Of a stretch of 7,598 bases of DNA, positions 1-5,788 are shown piece after piece (within the stretch, counting starts at the first letter, position 1; the number at the start of each line of letters is the position of its first letter). A program made the translations under genes and the position numbers. The stretch is taken from positions 1-7,598 of the forward strand of contig JAOZHK010000182.1 in NCBI GenBank assembly GCA_026014905.1, given 5' to 3'. The notes under the pieces were generated by a model. The model saw nothing but the letters and a program-made list of their open reading frames with translations, ran no database searches and was not told where the DNA came from. This stretch comes from Candidatus Bathyarchaeota archaeon (GTDB lineage Archaea > Thermoproteota > Bathyarchaeia > RBG-16-48-13 > GCA-020355125).

Positions 1-1
1 A

Positions 2-1819
2 ATATTACACATTAACCTATCCAAACAGACAACCTCTGTACAAGCTCTCCCACAGACCCTTTGCAAACAATACATTGGAGGCGTCGGTTTCGCCACACGT
101 CTGCTATTGAACTACGTTCCCCCACAAACTCACCCACTTCATCCCGACAACGCCTTGATATTTGCACCAGGACCCTTTGCAGGCACGATGTTTCCAACAG
201 GAAACAAACACAGCGTCACAACAAAATCACCACTCACCGGTTTTATTGGAGATTCACTCTCTGGTAGTTTTTGGACCCACGAGGTAAAGAAAGCAGGATA
301 CGATGCTATTGTAATAAAAGGCAAGGCACCAGACCTTTCCTATCTGTTTATCGATGACGAACATGTCACAATACGAAACGCACAATTCCTAGCCAACCAC
401 AGTATTCCTGAAACTGAGACTCTTGTACGAGAAGATTTAGAGGACAAAACTGTCAAAGTAGCCTCCATTGGGATGGCAGGAGAACAACAGGTTCTTTTTG
501 CAAATATCGCTAACGACCGACGCACAGCGGGAAGAACAGGAGGAGGCGCCGTAATGGGCTCCAAAAACCTGAAAGCGGTTGCCGTGCGTGGAAGCCACAC
601 AGTGTTTGTAGCGGACCTCGAGAAACTTCTAGAGCTTTGTCTCGACCTCTATCGAAAAGCCCAAGGCCCTGCAACCGAAAAATATCGGATTCTGGGTACA
701 CCCTCAAACGTCCTAGTCTTGAATCGGATCGCATGTCTGCCAACGAGAAATTGGCAACAAGCCACCTTTGAACATGCAGAGAAGGTGAGCGGCGAATACA
801 TGCTAGAACATCATGTTACCAATATTGTAGCCTGTTCCTCATGTCCAATTGCATGTGACCATAACTGCACGGTGCAACAAGGACCCTATACAGGGGCTAC
901 AACATCTATTGATTATGAATCCCTGTACGCGTTAGGTCCCAACTGCGGCATTGACAATTTCCCAGCCATCATCAAGGCATGTGAGCTCTGCGACCAATAT
1001 GGCATGGACACCATCAGCACCGGCGTGATAATTGGATGGGCCATGGAATGCTATGAACGAGGATTAATCACAGAAAAAACTACCCACGGGGTTGACGCGA
1101 AGTTTGGAAACCACGACGCAGTTATCCAGCTAATCCATATGATAGCACATAGACGCGGGTTTGGCGCAGTATTGGGGTTAGGAGTGAAAAAAGCGTCAGA
1201 GAAAATTGGCAAAGGCTCCGAACACTTCGCACTCCACATCAAAGGATTAGAGCTACCAGGTTATGATATTCGGGGCTTAAAGACCGCCGCCCTAGGTTGG
1301 GCTGTGACCGCTAGAGGAGGGTGTCATAACAAGTCCGGTGCCTATGAACCAGACATCAGCGGAGAAGTTAACCGATTTCAAGCAGAACGGTCTCGAGGAA
1401 AAATTGTGATGGATTCGGAGGATTTTGTCTGCATTATGGATTCACTGGCGATCTGTAAATTCCTACGTCGATGTTTTGATAATTTTTATTCCGAGTTAGC
1501 GCAGGCTTACACGATCATTACCGGCATAGAACTAACCGTTAACGAATTGAAGCAGGCTGGAGAACGAATCTCTAATCTCAAAAAAGCATTCAACATTCGT
1601 GAAGGATGGACCCGGCAAGACGATTCATTACCATCACGAGTTATGAACGATCCTATCCCATATGGGGTTGCGAAGGGATCAGTTATTACAAATGAAGAAC
1701 TTGACATGATGCTCAACGCCTATTATAAAGCGAGAGGGTGGTCCCAATCAGGATTAATAACAAAGAAGAAGATTCATGAGTTGGATCTGGAAGTGGATCC
1801 TGAGGAGACAAGACAATGA
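2..1819 (+). CDS. aor: Aldehyde:ferredoxin oxidoreductase (tungstopterin), 5'-truncated by window edge
   Basis: Catalytic subunit that oxidises aldehydes to carboxylic acids at a tungsto-bispterin centre, passing electrons through a [4Fe-4S] cluster to ferredoxin; cytoplasmic. The frame is open from base 2 with no start codon, and 605 residues are visible. It begins ILHINLSKQT, which aligns with residue 8 onward of the 605-residue Pyrococcus furiosus AOR, so about 5-10 residues are missing. The TTG at 107 is not the start, because the codons before it already encode the conserved IGGVGFATRLL segment. Landmarks (fragment numbering): the KSPLTGFIGDSLSG pterin region; GRTGGGAVMGSKNLKAVAV; cluster cysteines C278, C281, C285 (CSSCPIAC) and C485 (DSLAIC); DIRGLK; E306 in DYESLYALG and H442 in RGGCH, matching Pyrococcus E313 and H448 at the tungsten site. 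The C-terminus (YYKARGW...) is complete. It ends in ATGA, overlapping the polyferredoxin gene. The substrate cannot be read from sequence. Close relatives include FOR, GAPOR and WOR types; the neighbouring polyferredoxin points to a two-subunit form. Confidence 0.95.
   Translation: MLHINLSKQTTSVQALPQTLCKQYIGGVGFATRLLLNYVPPQTHPLHPDNALIFAPGPFAGTMFPTGNKHSVTTKSPLTGFIGDSLSGSFWTHEVKKAGYDAIVIKGKAPDLSYLFIDDEHVTIRNAQFLANHSIPETETLVREDLEDKTVKVASIGMAGEQQVLFANIANDRRTAGRTGGGAVMGSKNLKAVAVRGSHTVFVADLEKLLELCLDLYRKAQGPATEKYRILGTPSNVLVLNRIACLPTRNWQQATFEHAEKVSGEYMLEHHVTNIVACSSCPIACDHNCTVQQGPYTGATTSIDYESLYALGPNCGIDNFPAIIKACELCDQYGMDTISTGVIIGWAMECYERGLITEKTTHGVDAKFGNHDAVIQLIHMIAHRRGFGAVLGLGVKKASEKIGKGSEHFALHIKGLELPGYDIRGLKTAALGWAVTARGGCHNKSGAYEPDISGEVNRFQAERSRGKIVMDSEDFVCIMDSLAICKFLRRCFDNFYSELAQAYTIITGIELTVNELKQAGERISNLKKAFNIREGWTRQDDSLPSRVMNDPIPYGVAKGSVITNEELDMMLNAYYKARGWSQSGLITKKKIHELDLEVDPEETRQ
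1802..1807 (+). promoter_or_regulatory. Shine-Dalgarno site of the polyferredoxin gene
   Basis: GAGGAG lies 8 nt before the ATG at 1816, inside the last codons of the oxidoreductase gene. It supports translation of the overlapping second gene from its own start, and shows that internal operon genes here use Shine-Dalgarno initiation while several first genes look leaderless. Confidence 0.7.
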
Positions 1820-2403
1820 CAAAACAATTCATTGTCTGTGATCCAGAGAAATGTGTGGGATGCCAGATTTGTGAACTCGCCTGCTCTGCAAGAAAAGAAA
1901 AAAGTTTCAATCCTCAATTCTCTCGGATTCACGCTGTTCGCTTAAATACATTAGTTGACCCTATCGCCAATGTGGCGCTTACCTGTATGCTCTGTGAAGA
2001 CCCCATTTGTGTGAAAGTCTGTGCACCAAAAGCACTCTCCATTGACCAGAACACGGGGCTTATCACTGTGGATACAGGATACAGCGGGTGTAATGAATGT
2101 GGCTGGTGCGGGATCGCCTGCGAATTTGGTGCCCCAACTCTTCATCCCATTAAGAGAGTCATTACTCTCTGTGACCTCTGCAATAATGATGACGAGCCTG
2201 CCTGTATCCTCGCATGCCCTAAAGAGGCGCTTAGTCTTGCAGCTATCGATGATGTCATTGGAATGGTCCAAAGCGAACATGCAAAGAAAATATTAACAGA
2301 GTTCTCACATGCTCGAGAGAACTCAGTCAGCCTGTTTGAACGAGTCGGTCGAATTGCAGTGACACTGCAATCACAGCCGAATGATCATTCGTTGAGTAAG
2401 TAA
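1816..2403 (+). CDS. Polyferredoxin electron-transfer subunit with four [4Fe-4S] clusters
   Basis: A 195-residue cytoplasmic iron-sulfur protein of the HycB/DmsB/WorS type, probably carrying electrons from the aldehyde oxidoreductase to ferredoxin or another acceptor. All 16 cluster cysteines are visible: C13/16/19/23 (CVGCQICELAC), C57/60/65/69 (CMLCEDPICVKVC), C92/95/98/102 (CNECGWCGIAC) and C119/122/130/134 (CDLCNNDDEPACILAC). The C-terminal 55 residues lack cysteines and may be a docking tail. There is no signal peptide or Tat motif, so it is not the exported DmsB form. Its ATG overlaps the oxidoreductase stop (ATGA), implying translational coupling and stoichiometric assembly. From known biology, P. 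furiosus WOR5 and several bacterial W-aldehyde oxidoreductases have a neighbouring four-cluster subunit of this size, which is the closest model. The electron acceptor is inference. Confidence 0.9.
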   Translation: MTKQFIVCDPEKCVGCQICELACSARKEKSFNPQFSRIHAVRLNTLVDPIANVALTCMLCEDPICVKVCAPKALSIDQNTGLITVDTGYSGCNECGWCGIACEFGAPTLHPIKRVITLCDLCNNDDEPACILACPKEALSLAAIDDVIGMVQSEHAKKILTEFSHARENSVSLFERVGRIAVTLQSQPNDHSLSK

Positions 2404-2465
2404 TACTCTTAAAACATCATCTGTACCACCTATGGTAAGATAGTCGGTCTACAATGAGCTGAAAA

Positions 2466-3617
2466 ATGAACATGAGCAACTATCAGTTTTTTCCCTACTC
2501 TGAATATACGCAGCGATGGCGTAGAACACAAGAAGAAATGCGTAAAAATGATCTTGATGCGCTGCTAATTACTGAACCATTCAATTACCATTATTTTAGT
2601 GGATCCACCCCCTCTTTTTCATACGCTCGATGCAACATCATGATTATTCCTCAAGAACGCAAACCAGTAATCATCGCGCATGAGTTTGTCGAAGAAAGCA
2701 CACAACGGGAGACGTGGGTTAAAGACATTCGACTTTATGAAAACCTGATCGAAGACCATATTCCTGAAATTATCAACGTTTTTCAGGATTTGGCACTAGA
2801 TGACGGGAGAATCGGGGCGGAATTGGGTTTTGAACAACGACTAGGATTATCTTACAACGATTTTCAGGCAATGAAACACAAGCTTCCACACGTCACTTTC
2901 GCCGATGCTTCGTCTTTATTCTGGGAACTGCGAATGGTCAAGTCGTCGGCAGAGATCCAATGCGCCCGAAAAGCTTGCCAAATAACGAGTGAGGCCTTTC
3001 ATGTGTGTTTTGAAAGCATCACGACGGGAATGACAGAGAAAGAAATCGGAGACATCTTTACTAGCACAATCACAAAACTGGGAGGAACTAATCCTTGGTG
3101 CTTCATCAACTCCGGACCATACAACTACGATGTTATAAGCGGAGCCCCTACAAATCGTCAAGTACACAAGGGCAACATTCTCTGGATCGATGGAGGATGC
3201 ACCTATCGCGGGTACAACTCAGATTTTTGCCGAATCGCGGCTATTGGCAAGCCGTCAGAAAAGCAACAAGCCATGTATTCGAAAACACTCCAACTTACTG
3301 ATCTGTGTATTAAGTCTGTAAAGCCCCGCGTTAAGGCTTCAGATATTGCACACATCTGCGCTTTCGAACTTGAGAGACAGGGGTTGGAGTTGACTTTCAG
3401 TGCAGGAAGACTGGGCCATGGTATCGGCTTAATGCTTACTGAGCCTCCCCATATTGCGAATTATGATTCAACGATCTTAGAACCAGGGATGATAATCACA
3501 ATTGAACCAGGCTTTGTCACAGATTATGGAGTTTTCCAAGCTGAAGAAAACGTACTAGTCACGTTAGAAGGATTCGAAATCCTATCAACAGCAAACACTA
3601 AGTTAGTTCACATCTAA
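2466..3617 (+). CDS. M24 family metallopeptidase (creatinase / Xaa-Pro aminopeptidase-like)
   Basis: A 383-residue two-domain pita-bread metallohydrolase. Residues 10-145 form a creatinase-type N-terminal domain (ALLITEPFNYHYFSG...). Residues about 160-375 form the M24 catalytic domain. All five dinuclear-metal ligands are present: D242 and D253 (IDGG...YNSDF, D-x10-D spacing), H318 (GHGIG), E347 (TIEPGF) and E360 (QAEEN). The accessory histidine H329 (EPPHI) is also there, so it should be an active enzyme. The family cleaves Xaa-Pro peptides or related C-N bonds (proline dipeptides, creatine, ectoine), and sequence alone does not separate these. It follows the polyferredoxin gene by 62 nt on the same strand and may share its transcript. 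The ATG at 2466 lacks a strong Shine-Dalgarno; ATG 2472 is an equally possible start. There is no signal peptide, so it is cytoplasmic. Its link to the aldehyde oxidoreductase is unexplained. Confidence 0.9.
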   Translation: MNMSNYQFFPYSEYTQRWRRTQEEMRKNDLDALLITEPFNYHYFSGSTPSFSYARCNIMIIPQERKPVIIAHEFVEESTQRETWVKDIRLYENLIEDHIPEIINVFQDLALDDGRIGAELGFEQRLGLSYNDFQAMKHKLPHVTFADASSLFWELRMVKSSAEIQCARKACQITSEAFHVCFESITTGMTEKEIGDIFTSTITKLGGTNPWCFINSGPYNYDVISGAPTNRQVHKGNILWIDGGCTYRGYNSDFCRIAAIGKPSEKQQAMYSKTLQLTDLCIKSVKPRVKASDIAHICAFELERQGLELTFSAGRLGHGIGLMLTEPPHIANYDSTILEPGMIITIEPGFVTDYGVFQAEENVLVTLEGFEILSTANTKLVHI

Positions 3618-3683
3618 TCCAAGTAACACACGCATATGTGAAGTATAAACTGAAATGGAAAAAGCCCAAAGAAAAAGAATTGA

Positions 3684-3936
3684 TTAAGTGATCCTTACTA
3701 CGCCCTCGACCAGATCCTTGACACGACCGCGCACAAGCATGCCTTCGGTATATCAGCCATATCGATCCAAGAGACGAACAACCATGCCTGGAGCCTCTGT
3801 GGCACTTTTTAACGAAAGATTTCCTGGATGTGTGCGTATAGGTGACTTCGAGACCATCCTGTGAATGCAGTACCTGCTGTATTCCGAGAAAGAAAGAGGT
3901 ATTGCCTGAGATAAGAGTGAATGAAGACATGTGCAT
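3684..3936 (-). pseudogene. Decayed small gene, possibly a molybdopterin-dinucleotide-binding (FwdD/FmdD-like) protein
   Basis: No intact reading frame explains this stretch, but two minus-strand frames read as protein in succession. From ATG 3936 (or 3930), one frame gives MSSFTLISGNTSFFLGIQQ and continues through LEVTYTHTSRKSF. Near 3800-3820 the plausible sequence moves to another frame: ATEAPGMVVRLLDRYG, then a TGA at 3753-3755, then YTEGMLVRGRVKDLVEGVV and a TAA at 3684. The pattern of a short N-terminal strand followed by GMVVRLLDRYG and a strand rising to EGVV resembles the small domain that binds molybdopterin dinucleotide (for example FwdD: ITGR..., GDxVRVxSxYG, EGVVFIP). A W/Mo enzyme gene close by makes that plausible. 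At least one frameshift and one stop are needed, so it is not expressed as an intact protein. The family assignment is tentative; the decay is more certain than the identity. Confidence 0.35.
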
Positions 3937-3943
3937 CTGTTAA

Positions 3944-3952
3944 CTATTTATA
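3944..3952 (+). promoter_or_regulatory. TATA box of the HTH-cupin regulator gene
   Basis: CTATTTATA is centred about 28 nt before the GTG at 3977, the archaeal TATA-to-start distance, and so predicts a nearly leaderless transcript beginning around 3974-3977. Read on the other strand it is TATAAATAG, so it could also have served the divergent decayed gene, although its distance to that start (12-18 nt) is too short. Confidence 0.55.
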
Positions 3953-3973
3953 CATCATCTCATACGATGTATA
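3949..3973. promoter_or_regulatory. Inverted repeat, candidate operator between divergent genes
   Basis: Perfect 8-bp arms, TATACATC (3949-3956) and GATGTATA (3966-3973), flank a 9-nt spacer. The left arm overlaps the TATA box and the right arm ends 3 nt before the GTG start of the winged-helix/cupin gene. A dimeric regulator bound here would block TBP or the polymerase, so autoregulation by the adjacent HTH-cupin protein is the simplest reading. This is inference from position and symmetry. A similar element occurs at 7532-7556. Confidence 0.55.
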
Positions 3974-3976
3974 GGT

Positions 3977-4627
3977 GTGACAGAAATGCCTCAGCAGCCG
4001 AAACGCTCACCCAACGACATCTTACTGTACGTCTATGAACACAATCATGTTCGAGCGAAAGATCTGGAGCGCGTGTTTGTCACTACGCGTCAGATGTCTC
4101 GTGCTACGATGTACAAGTACAAACGTGTTCTTGAAGCTCAAGGTAAACTAGAACGCCACGCTATCCTCGACCATCCACCTTATTATGTCTACGCGATCTC
4201 TGAACGCTTTCATCCCGAAATGCGATTGCTGCAACAATATCGCGCCTTCGCCAACAACACCTTTCTCAACATCGAGAAGATTCCATGGCAAAACCCCCCT
4301 GATGGGATGTACTTGACGAACGTCCAGCATAAAGTCCTATGGAAAGATCAGGTGACGGGCGCATTGATGGTGCTGAGTAAAGCCCCTGAAGGCATTCCAG
4401 AGCCCGTACACATTCATCCCCACGCCAATGAATGGGGCTTCGGCCTCGCGGGCGAACTTGAAACCGTTGAAGGGCGACGAATCGTCATGCAGAATACGTT
4501 CTCGTTCGTGCGCAAAGGGGAACGCAGCGGCGTTTGTCGTGTCACAAAAGAACTGCTGATCCTCCTCTATTGGGATGGTCCTCCCACTAAAGTTACGGCA
4601 CCTGAAGCCAACAACCCCTGCACGTAA
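3977..4627 (+). CDS. Winged-helix / cupin fusion protein, probable ligand-sensing transcription regulator
   Basis: A 216-residue protein. Residues about 12-75 form a winged helix-turn-helix (NDILLYVYEHNHVRAKDLER, then SRATMYKYKRVLEAQGKL with a PPYYVYAI wing). Residues about 120-205 form a single cupin barrel with the metal-site motif HIHPHANEWGF (H145, H147, H149, E152) and the terminal strand LLILLYWDGPP. The cupin part resembles stand-alone cupins that hold a metal or small molecule. The histidine usual in cupin motif 2 is replaced by serine (KGERSGVC), so metal binding, if any, would rely on H149 or another ligand. Start: GTG 3977 fits a leaderless transcript from the TATA box at 3944. ATG 3986 is preceded 8 nt earlier by AGGTG and is an equally good candidate (213 residues). 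It faces a decayed divergent gene across an inverted repeat, which is typical of an autoregulated regulator. The ligand and targets are unknown. Confidence 0.8.
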   Translation: MTEMPQQPKRSPNDILLYVYEHNHVRAKDLERVFVTTRQMSRATMYKYKRVLEAQGKLERHAILDHPPYYVYAISERFHPEMRLLQQYRAFANNTFLNIEKIPWQNPPDGMYLTNVQHKVLWKDQVTGALMVLSKAPEGIPEPVHIHPHANEWGFGLAGELETVEGRRIVMQNTFSFVRKGERSGVCRVTKELLILLYWDGPPTKVTAPEANNPCT

Positions 4628-4664
4628 CAAATTCTGAAAATCGCATACTCGTCAAGCCTCAAAA

Positions 4665-4792
4665 CGCGCGCGACAATAGTATTTCCTAATAGATATTGAT
4701 TAAGCTCTCCTTGTTTTCGACATAATCGTGCTTAGACACTCGATTAGATTCATCGCGAGTGAGGCGCGTTTAGCTCTCTATTATGAGATAGA
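4665..4792. other. Convergent intergenic stretch with a CG tract and an imperfect hairpin
   Basis: This separates the plus-strand cupin gene from the minus-strand miniprotein gene. It holds CGCGCGCG at 4665-4672, an imperfect hairpin at 4737-4761 (CACTCGAT against ATCG-CG-AGTG, 7-nt loop) and a short TCTAT/ATAGA inverted repeat at 4777-4792. A T-rich CTTGTTTT lies near 4710. Any of these might mark the 3' ends of the two converging transcripts, but none is a clear T-tract terminator. I see no gene. Confidence 0.3.
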
Positions 4793-4939
4793 TTATCGGT
4801 GTAACTGATTCCATGCTTTTGTGCATCGCATGCTGAGTTTGTTGGGACAGACATGGGTACAATACTCTTGTGTCACCAAACCACCACGTGCTTCACAGAA
4901 TTTATGATGCGTTACTGAGCTTCCATCAGAAGTTCTCAT
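4793..4939 (-). CDS. 48-residue four-cysteine miniprotein, function unknown
   Basis: A small ORF starting at ATG 4939 and ending in TAA. It begins MRTSDGSSVTHHKFCEARGG and continues LVTQEYCTHVCPNKL, then a third segment ending TKAWNQLHR. Cysteines are at 15, 27, 31 and 39 (C-x11-C-x3-C-x7-C), with histidines at 11, 12, 29 and 47. This looks like a single zinc-binding or small Fe-S module, and there is no signal peptide or membrane segment. Support for a real gene: a TATAAAA box on the same strand centred 28 nt before the ATG, and a cysteine/aromatic composition unlike random ORFs. It lies 53 nt downstream of, and on the same strand as, an interrupted ribbon-helix-helix gene, so the two may once have been one operon or even one protein. 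I recognise no named family. Such proteins often bind nucleic acid or act as adaptors, but no function is claimed. Confidence 0.6.
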   Translation of the reverse strand: MRTSDGSSVTHHKFCEARGGLVTQEYCTHVCPNKLSMRCTKAWNQLHR

Positions 4940-4963
4940 AATGTATGCTGAACTCCGTACGTC

Positions 4964-4970
4964 TTTTATA
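4964..4970 (-). promoter_or_regulatory. TATA box of the four-cysteine miniprotein gene
   Basis: TATAAAA reads on the minus strand, centred 28 nt before the ATG at 4939. That matches a leaderless archaeal promoter and favours independent transcription of the miniprotein even though the upstream RHH gene is broken. Confidence 0.6.
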
Positions 4971-4992
4971 GAGTGTATCTCCGACGAGGTGG

Positions 4993-5160
4993 CTAGGATC
5001 CTTCACTGCGTTGTGAGATATCTGCCAGATAGTGTCGTAAAGCTTCGCGGACAACTTCAGCAACTGAGACATAGGCGCCATTCGATTGCTCCACAAATAG
5101 CTATAGTTCCTGGTACAAGCCTTCGGGAATTGTGAGGCTTCTGTAATCTTTCCGTGCCAT
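4993..5160 (-). pseudogene. Ribbon-helix-helix (CopG/NikR-type) regulator interrupted by an in-frame TAG
   Basis: From ATG 5160 the minus strand reads MARKDYRSLTIPEGLYQEL, then TAG (5101-5103, codon 20), then LFVEQSNGAYVSVAEVVREA and LRHYLADISQRSEGS before a TAG at 4993-4995. With the stop read through this is a complete 55-residue ribbon-helix-helix protein: the DNA-contacting strand (YRSLTIPEGLY), helix 1 (QEL to VEQSN), the turn GAYVSVAEV and helix 2 (VREALRHYL). The stop falls in helix 1, where related proteins usually carry Lys, Glu or Gln; a single change from CAG or AAG would create it. Everything after it remains coherent in the same frame, so the lesion is recent, a sequencing error, or a recoded codon. 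The normal use of TAG as the stop of the nitroreductase gene argues against recoding. No convincing promoter is visible upstream. RHH dimers act as DNA-binding repressors, often of toxin-antitoxin or metal-response genes; the targets here are unknown. Confidence 0.65.
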
Positions 5161-5447
5161 AACCGTTTGATGTACCTCTTTATTCTCATGAACGTTTTGA
5201 CTAAGTGAAACCAAATGACGGATATCGTTGTTCCGATCGTTCCATGGAAAGCAAGTATACAGCGTCCATTATCCTCCTCGTTACGACTGTTTCATGATGA
5301 AAGGATCTCATTAAAAAACAGAGTAATCCTCGCGATAACGATTCTTTCACGCTGGTTTACATGGAGAATGAGGGGACGTCAGTACTTGATTGGAAGGTTT
5401 CTGGAGTAGGATCAATACTGCCTTAAGTTGTAAGTATACTATGTATA
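5161..5447. other. Gene-free stretch without recognisable content
   Basis: Several short open frames occur on both strands (for example a 64-codon plus frame from 5215), but none shows a family motif, a placed promoter or coding-like composition throughout. A plus-strand frame around 5330-5425 reads FTLVYMENEGTSVLDWKVSG between stops and might be a relic, but I cannot identify it. The TATA-like GTATAC at 5255-5260 recurs at 5434 and 5443. Confidence 0.3.
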
Positions 5448-5448
5448 C
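5434..5448. repeat. Paired GTATAC palindromes
   Basis: Two copies of the self-complementary GTATAC (5434-5439 and 5443-5448) are separated by 3 nt; a third copy is at 5255-5260. They abut the hairpin that follows and sit 70-80 nt upstream of the decayed pyruvate-kinase-like gene. They could be a protein-binding site, but this is unproven. Confidence 0.35.
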
Positions 5449-5480
5449 AGACGCGAGCGTTATGCGCTCACACGCGTCTG
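5448..5480. repeat. GC-rich inverted repeat upstream of a TATA box
   Basis: Outer arms CAGACGCG (5448-5455) and CGCGTCTG (5473-5480) are perfectly complementary. Inner arms AGCG (5456-5459) and CGCT (5465-5468) pair around a 5-nt loop, with a 4-nt bulge CACA on the right side. It lies just 5' of the TATA box at 5485, so an activator or repressor site is more likely than a terminator; there is no following T tract. It may have served the now-decayed gene at 5515. Confidence 0.5.
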
Positions 5481-5484
5481 AACG

Positions 5485-5492
5485 CATATAAG
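5485..5492 (+). promoter_or_regulatory. TATA box of the pyruvate-kinase-C-like relic
   Basis: CATATAAG is centred about 26-30 nt before GTG 5515 / ATG 5518, the leaderless archaeal distance. The promoter therefore seems to have outlived the gene it drives. Confidence 0.5.
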
Positions 5493-5514
5493 CGATTTCA
5501 GCGACTAAGAACGT

Positions 5515-5788
5515 GTGATGAATGTGTCGATAAAGAAATCGATTCTGTACTATTCCGAAAAAGGAGAAGCAAATACCGAACAGACATTGCAGGAAGCTAA
5601 GACTCGGGCTGAAGAACTGGGTATCACCGATATTGTCGTCGCGAGTACGAGAAGGAATACTGCAATCCAAGCGATCAAGGCATTTCAAGGATGGTGCGGA
5701 TACCGCTGTTGTTATCTCGCCAGCGAATGTCCATCGGCTGTTTGACATCGTGATAAAAGAGGTTATCGTTAAACCTAGTTCTATCTGA
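5515..5788 (+). pseudogene. Internally deleted pyruvate kinase C-terminal-domain (PK_C) protein
   Basis: From ATG 5518 (or GTG 5515) the first frame reads SILYYSEKGEANTEQTLQEA, then AEELGITDIVVASTRRNTAI through KAFQG. This is the N-terminal half of the stand-alone PK_C family (…EKPGxxNTxxTLxLAxxRAxELGIxxIVVASTTGxTA…). At about 5690 the sense continues in the next frame as GADTAVVISPANVHRLFDI, then IKEVIVKPSSI, ending at TGA 5786. That is the family's usual C-terminal end (GADTAxVIxPANSHxFFDLxIxEIIxKPR). Intact members are about 180-200 residues. Only about 57 plus 33 remain, so roughly 100 middle residues are gone and the join is out of frame: a deletion, not a sequencing slip. In the first frame translation stops at 5743-5745 after a nonsense tail. 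The family's function is poorly known; it is related to the allosteric domain of pyruvate kinase. Confidence 0.75.

Noticed and set aside
107..1819. TTG at 107 as the start of the aldehyde oxidoreductase
   Set aside because: The frame stays open to base 2, and those codons encode conserved AOR N-terminal residues (ILHINLSKQT, IGGVGFATRLL). The gene is cut by the window edge.
3874..3915. Apparent similarity of LLYSEKERG to the LYYSEKGEA start of the PK_C relic, suggesting a duplicated remnant
   Set aside because: The match is only about 8 residues with stops on both sides and overlaps the better minus-strand reading; chance is likely.
3598..3936. An intact 112-residue minus-strand protein
   Set aside because: Only its first 40 or so residues look protein-like; the rest is Arg/Cys/Ser-rich out-of-frame sequence, and the plausible continuation lies in another frame.
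5101..5103. TAG read as pyrrolysine in the RHH gene
   Set aside because: The nitroreductase gene ends at a TAG where the family normally ends, and no pyl genes are visible, so a mutation or error is simpler. Kept only as a checkable option.
4926..5189. An 87-residue minus-strand ORF and a 64-residue plus-strand ORF over the same DNA
   Set aside because: Both are shadows of the RHH frame, which gives a recognisable fold; neither shadow shows a motif.
5215..5409. A 64-residue plus-strand ORF
   Set aside because: No recognisable family, no placed TATA box or Shine-Dalgarno, and basic/hydrophobic composition typical of a chance frame.
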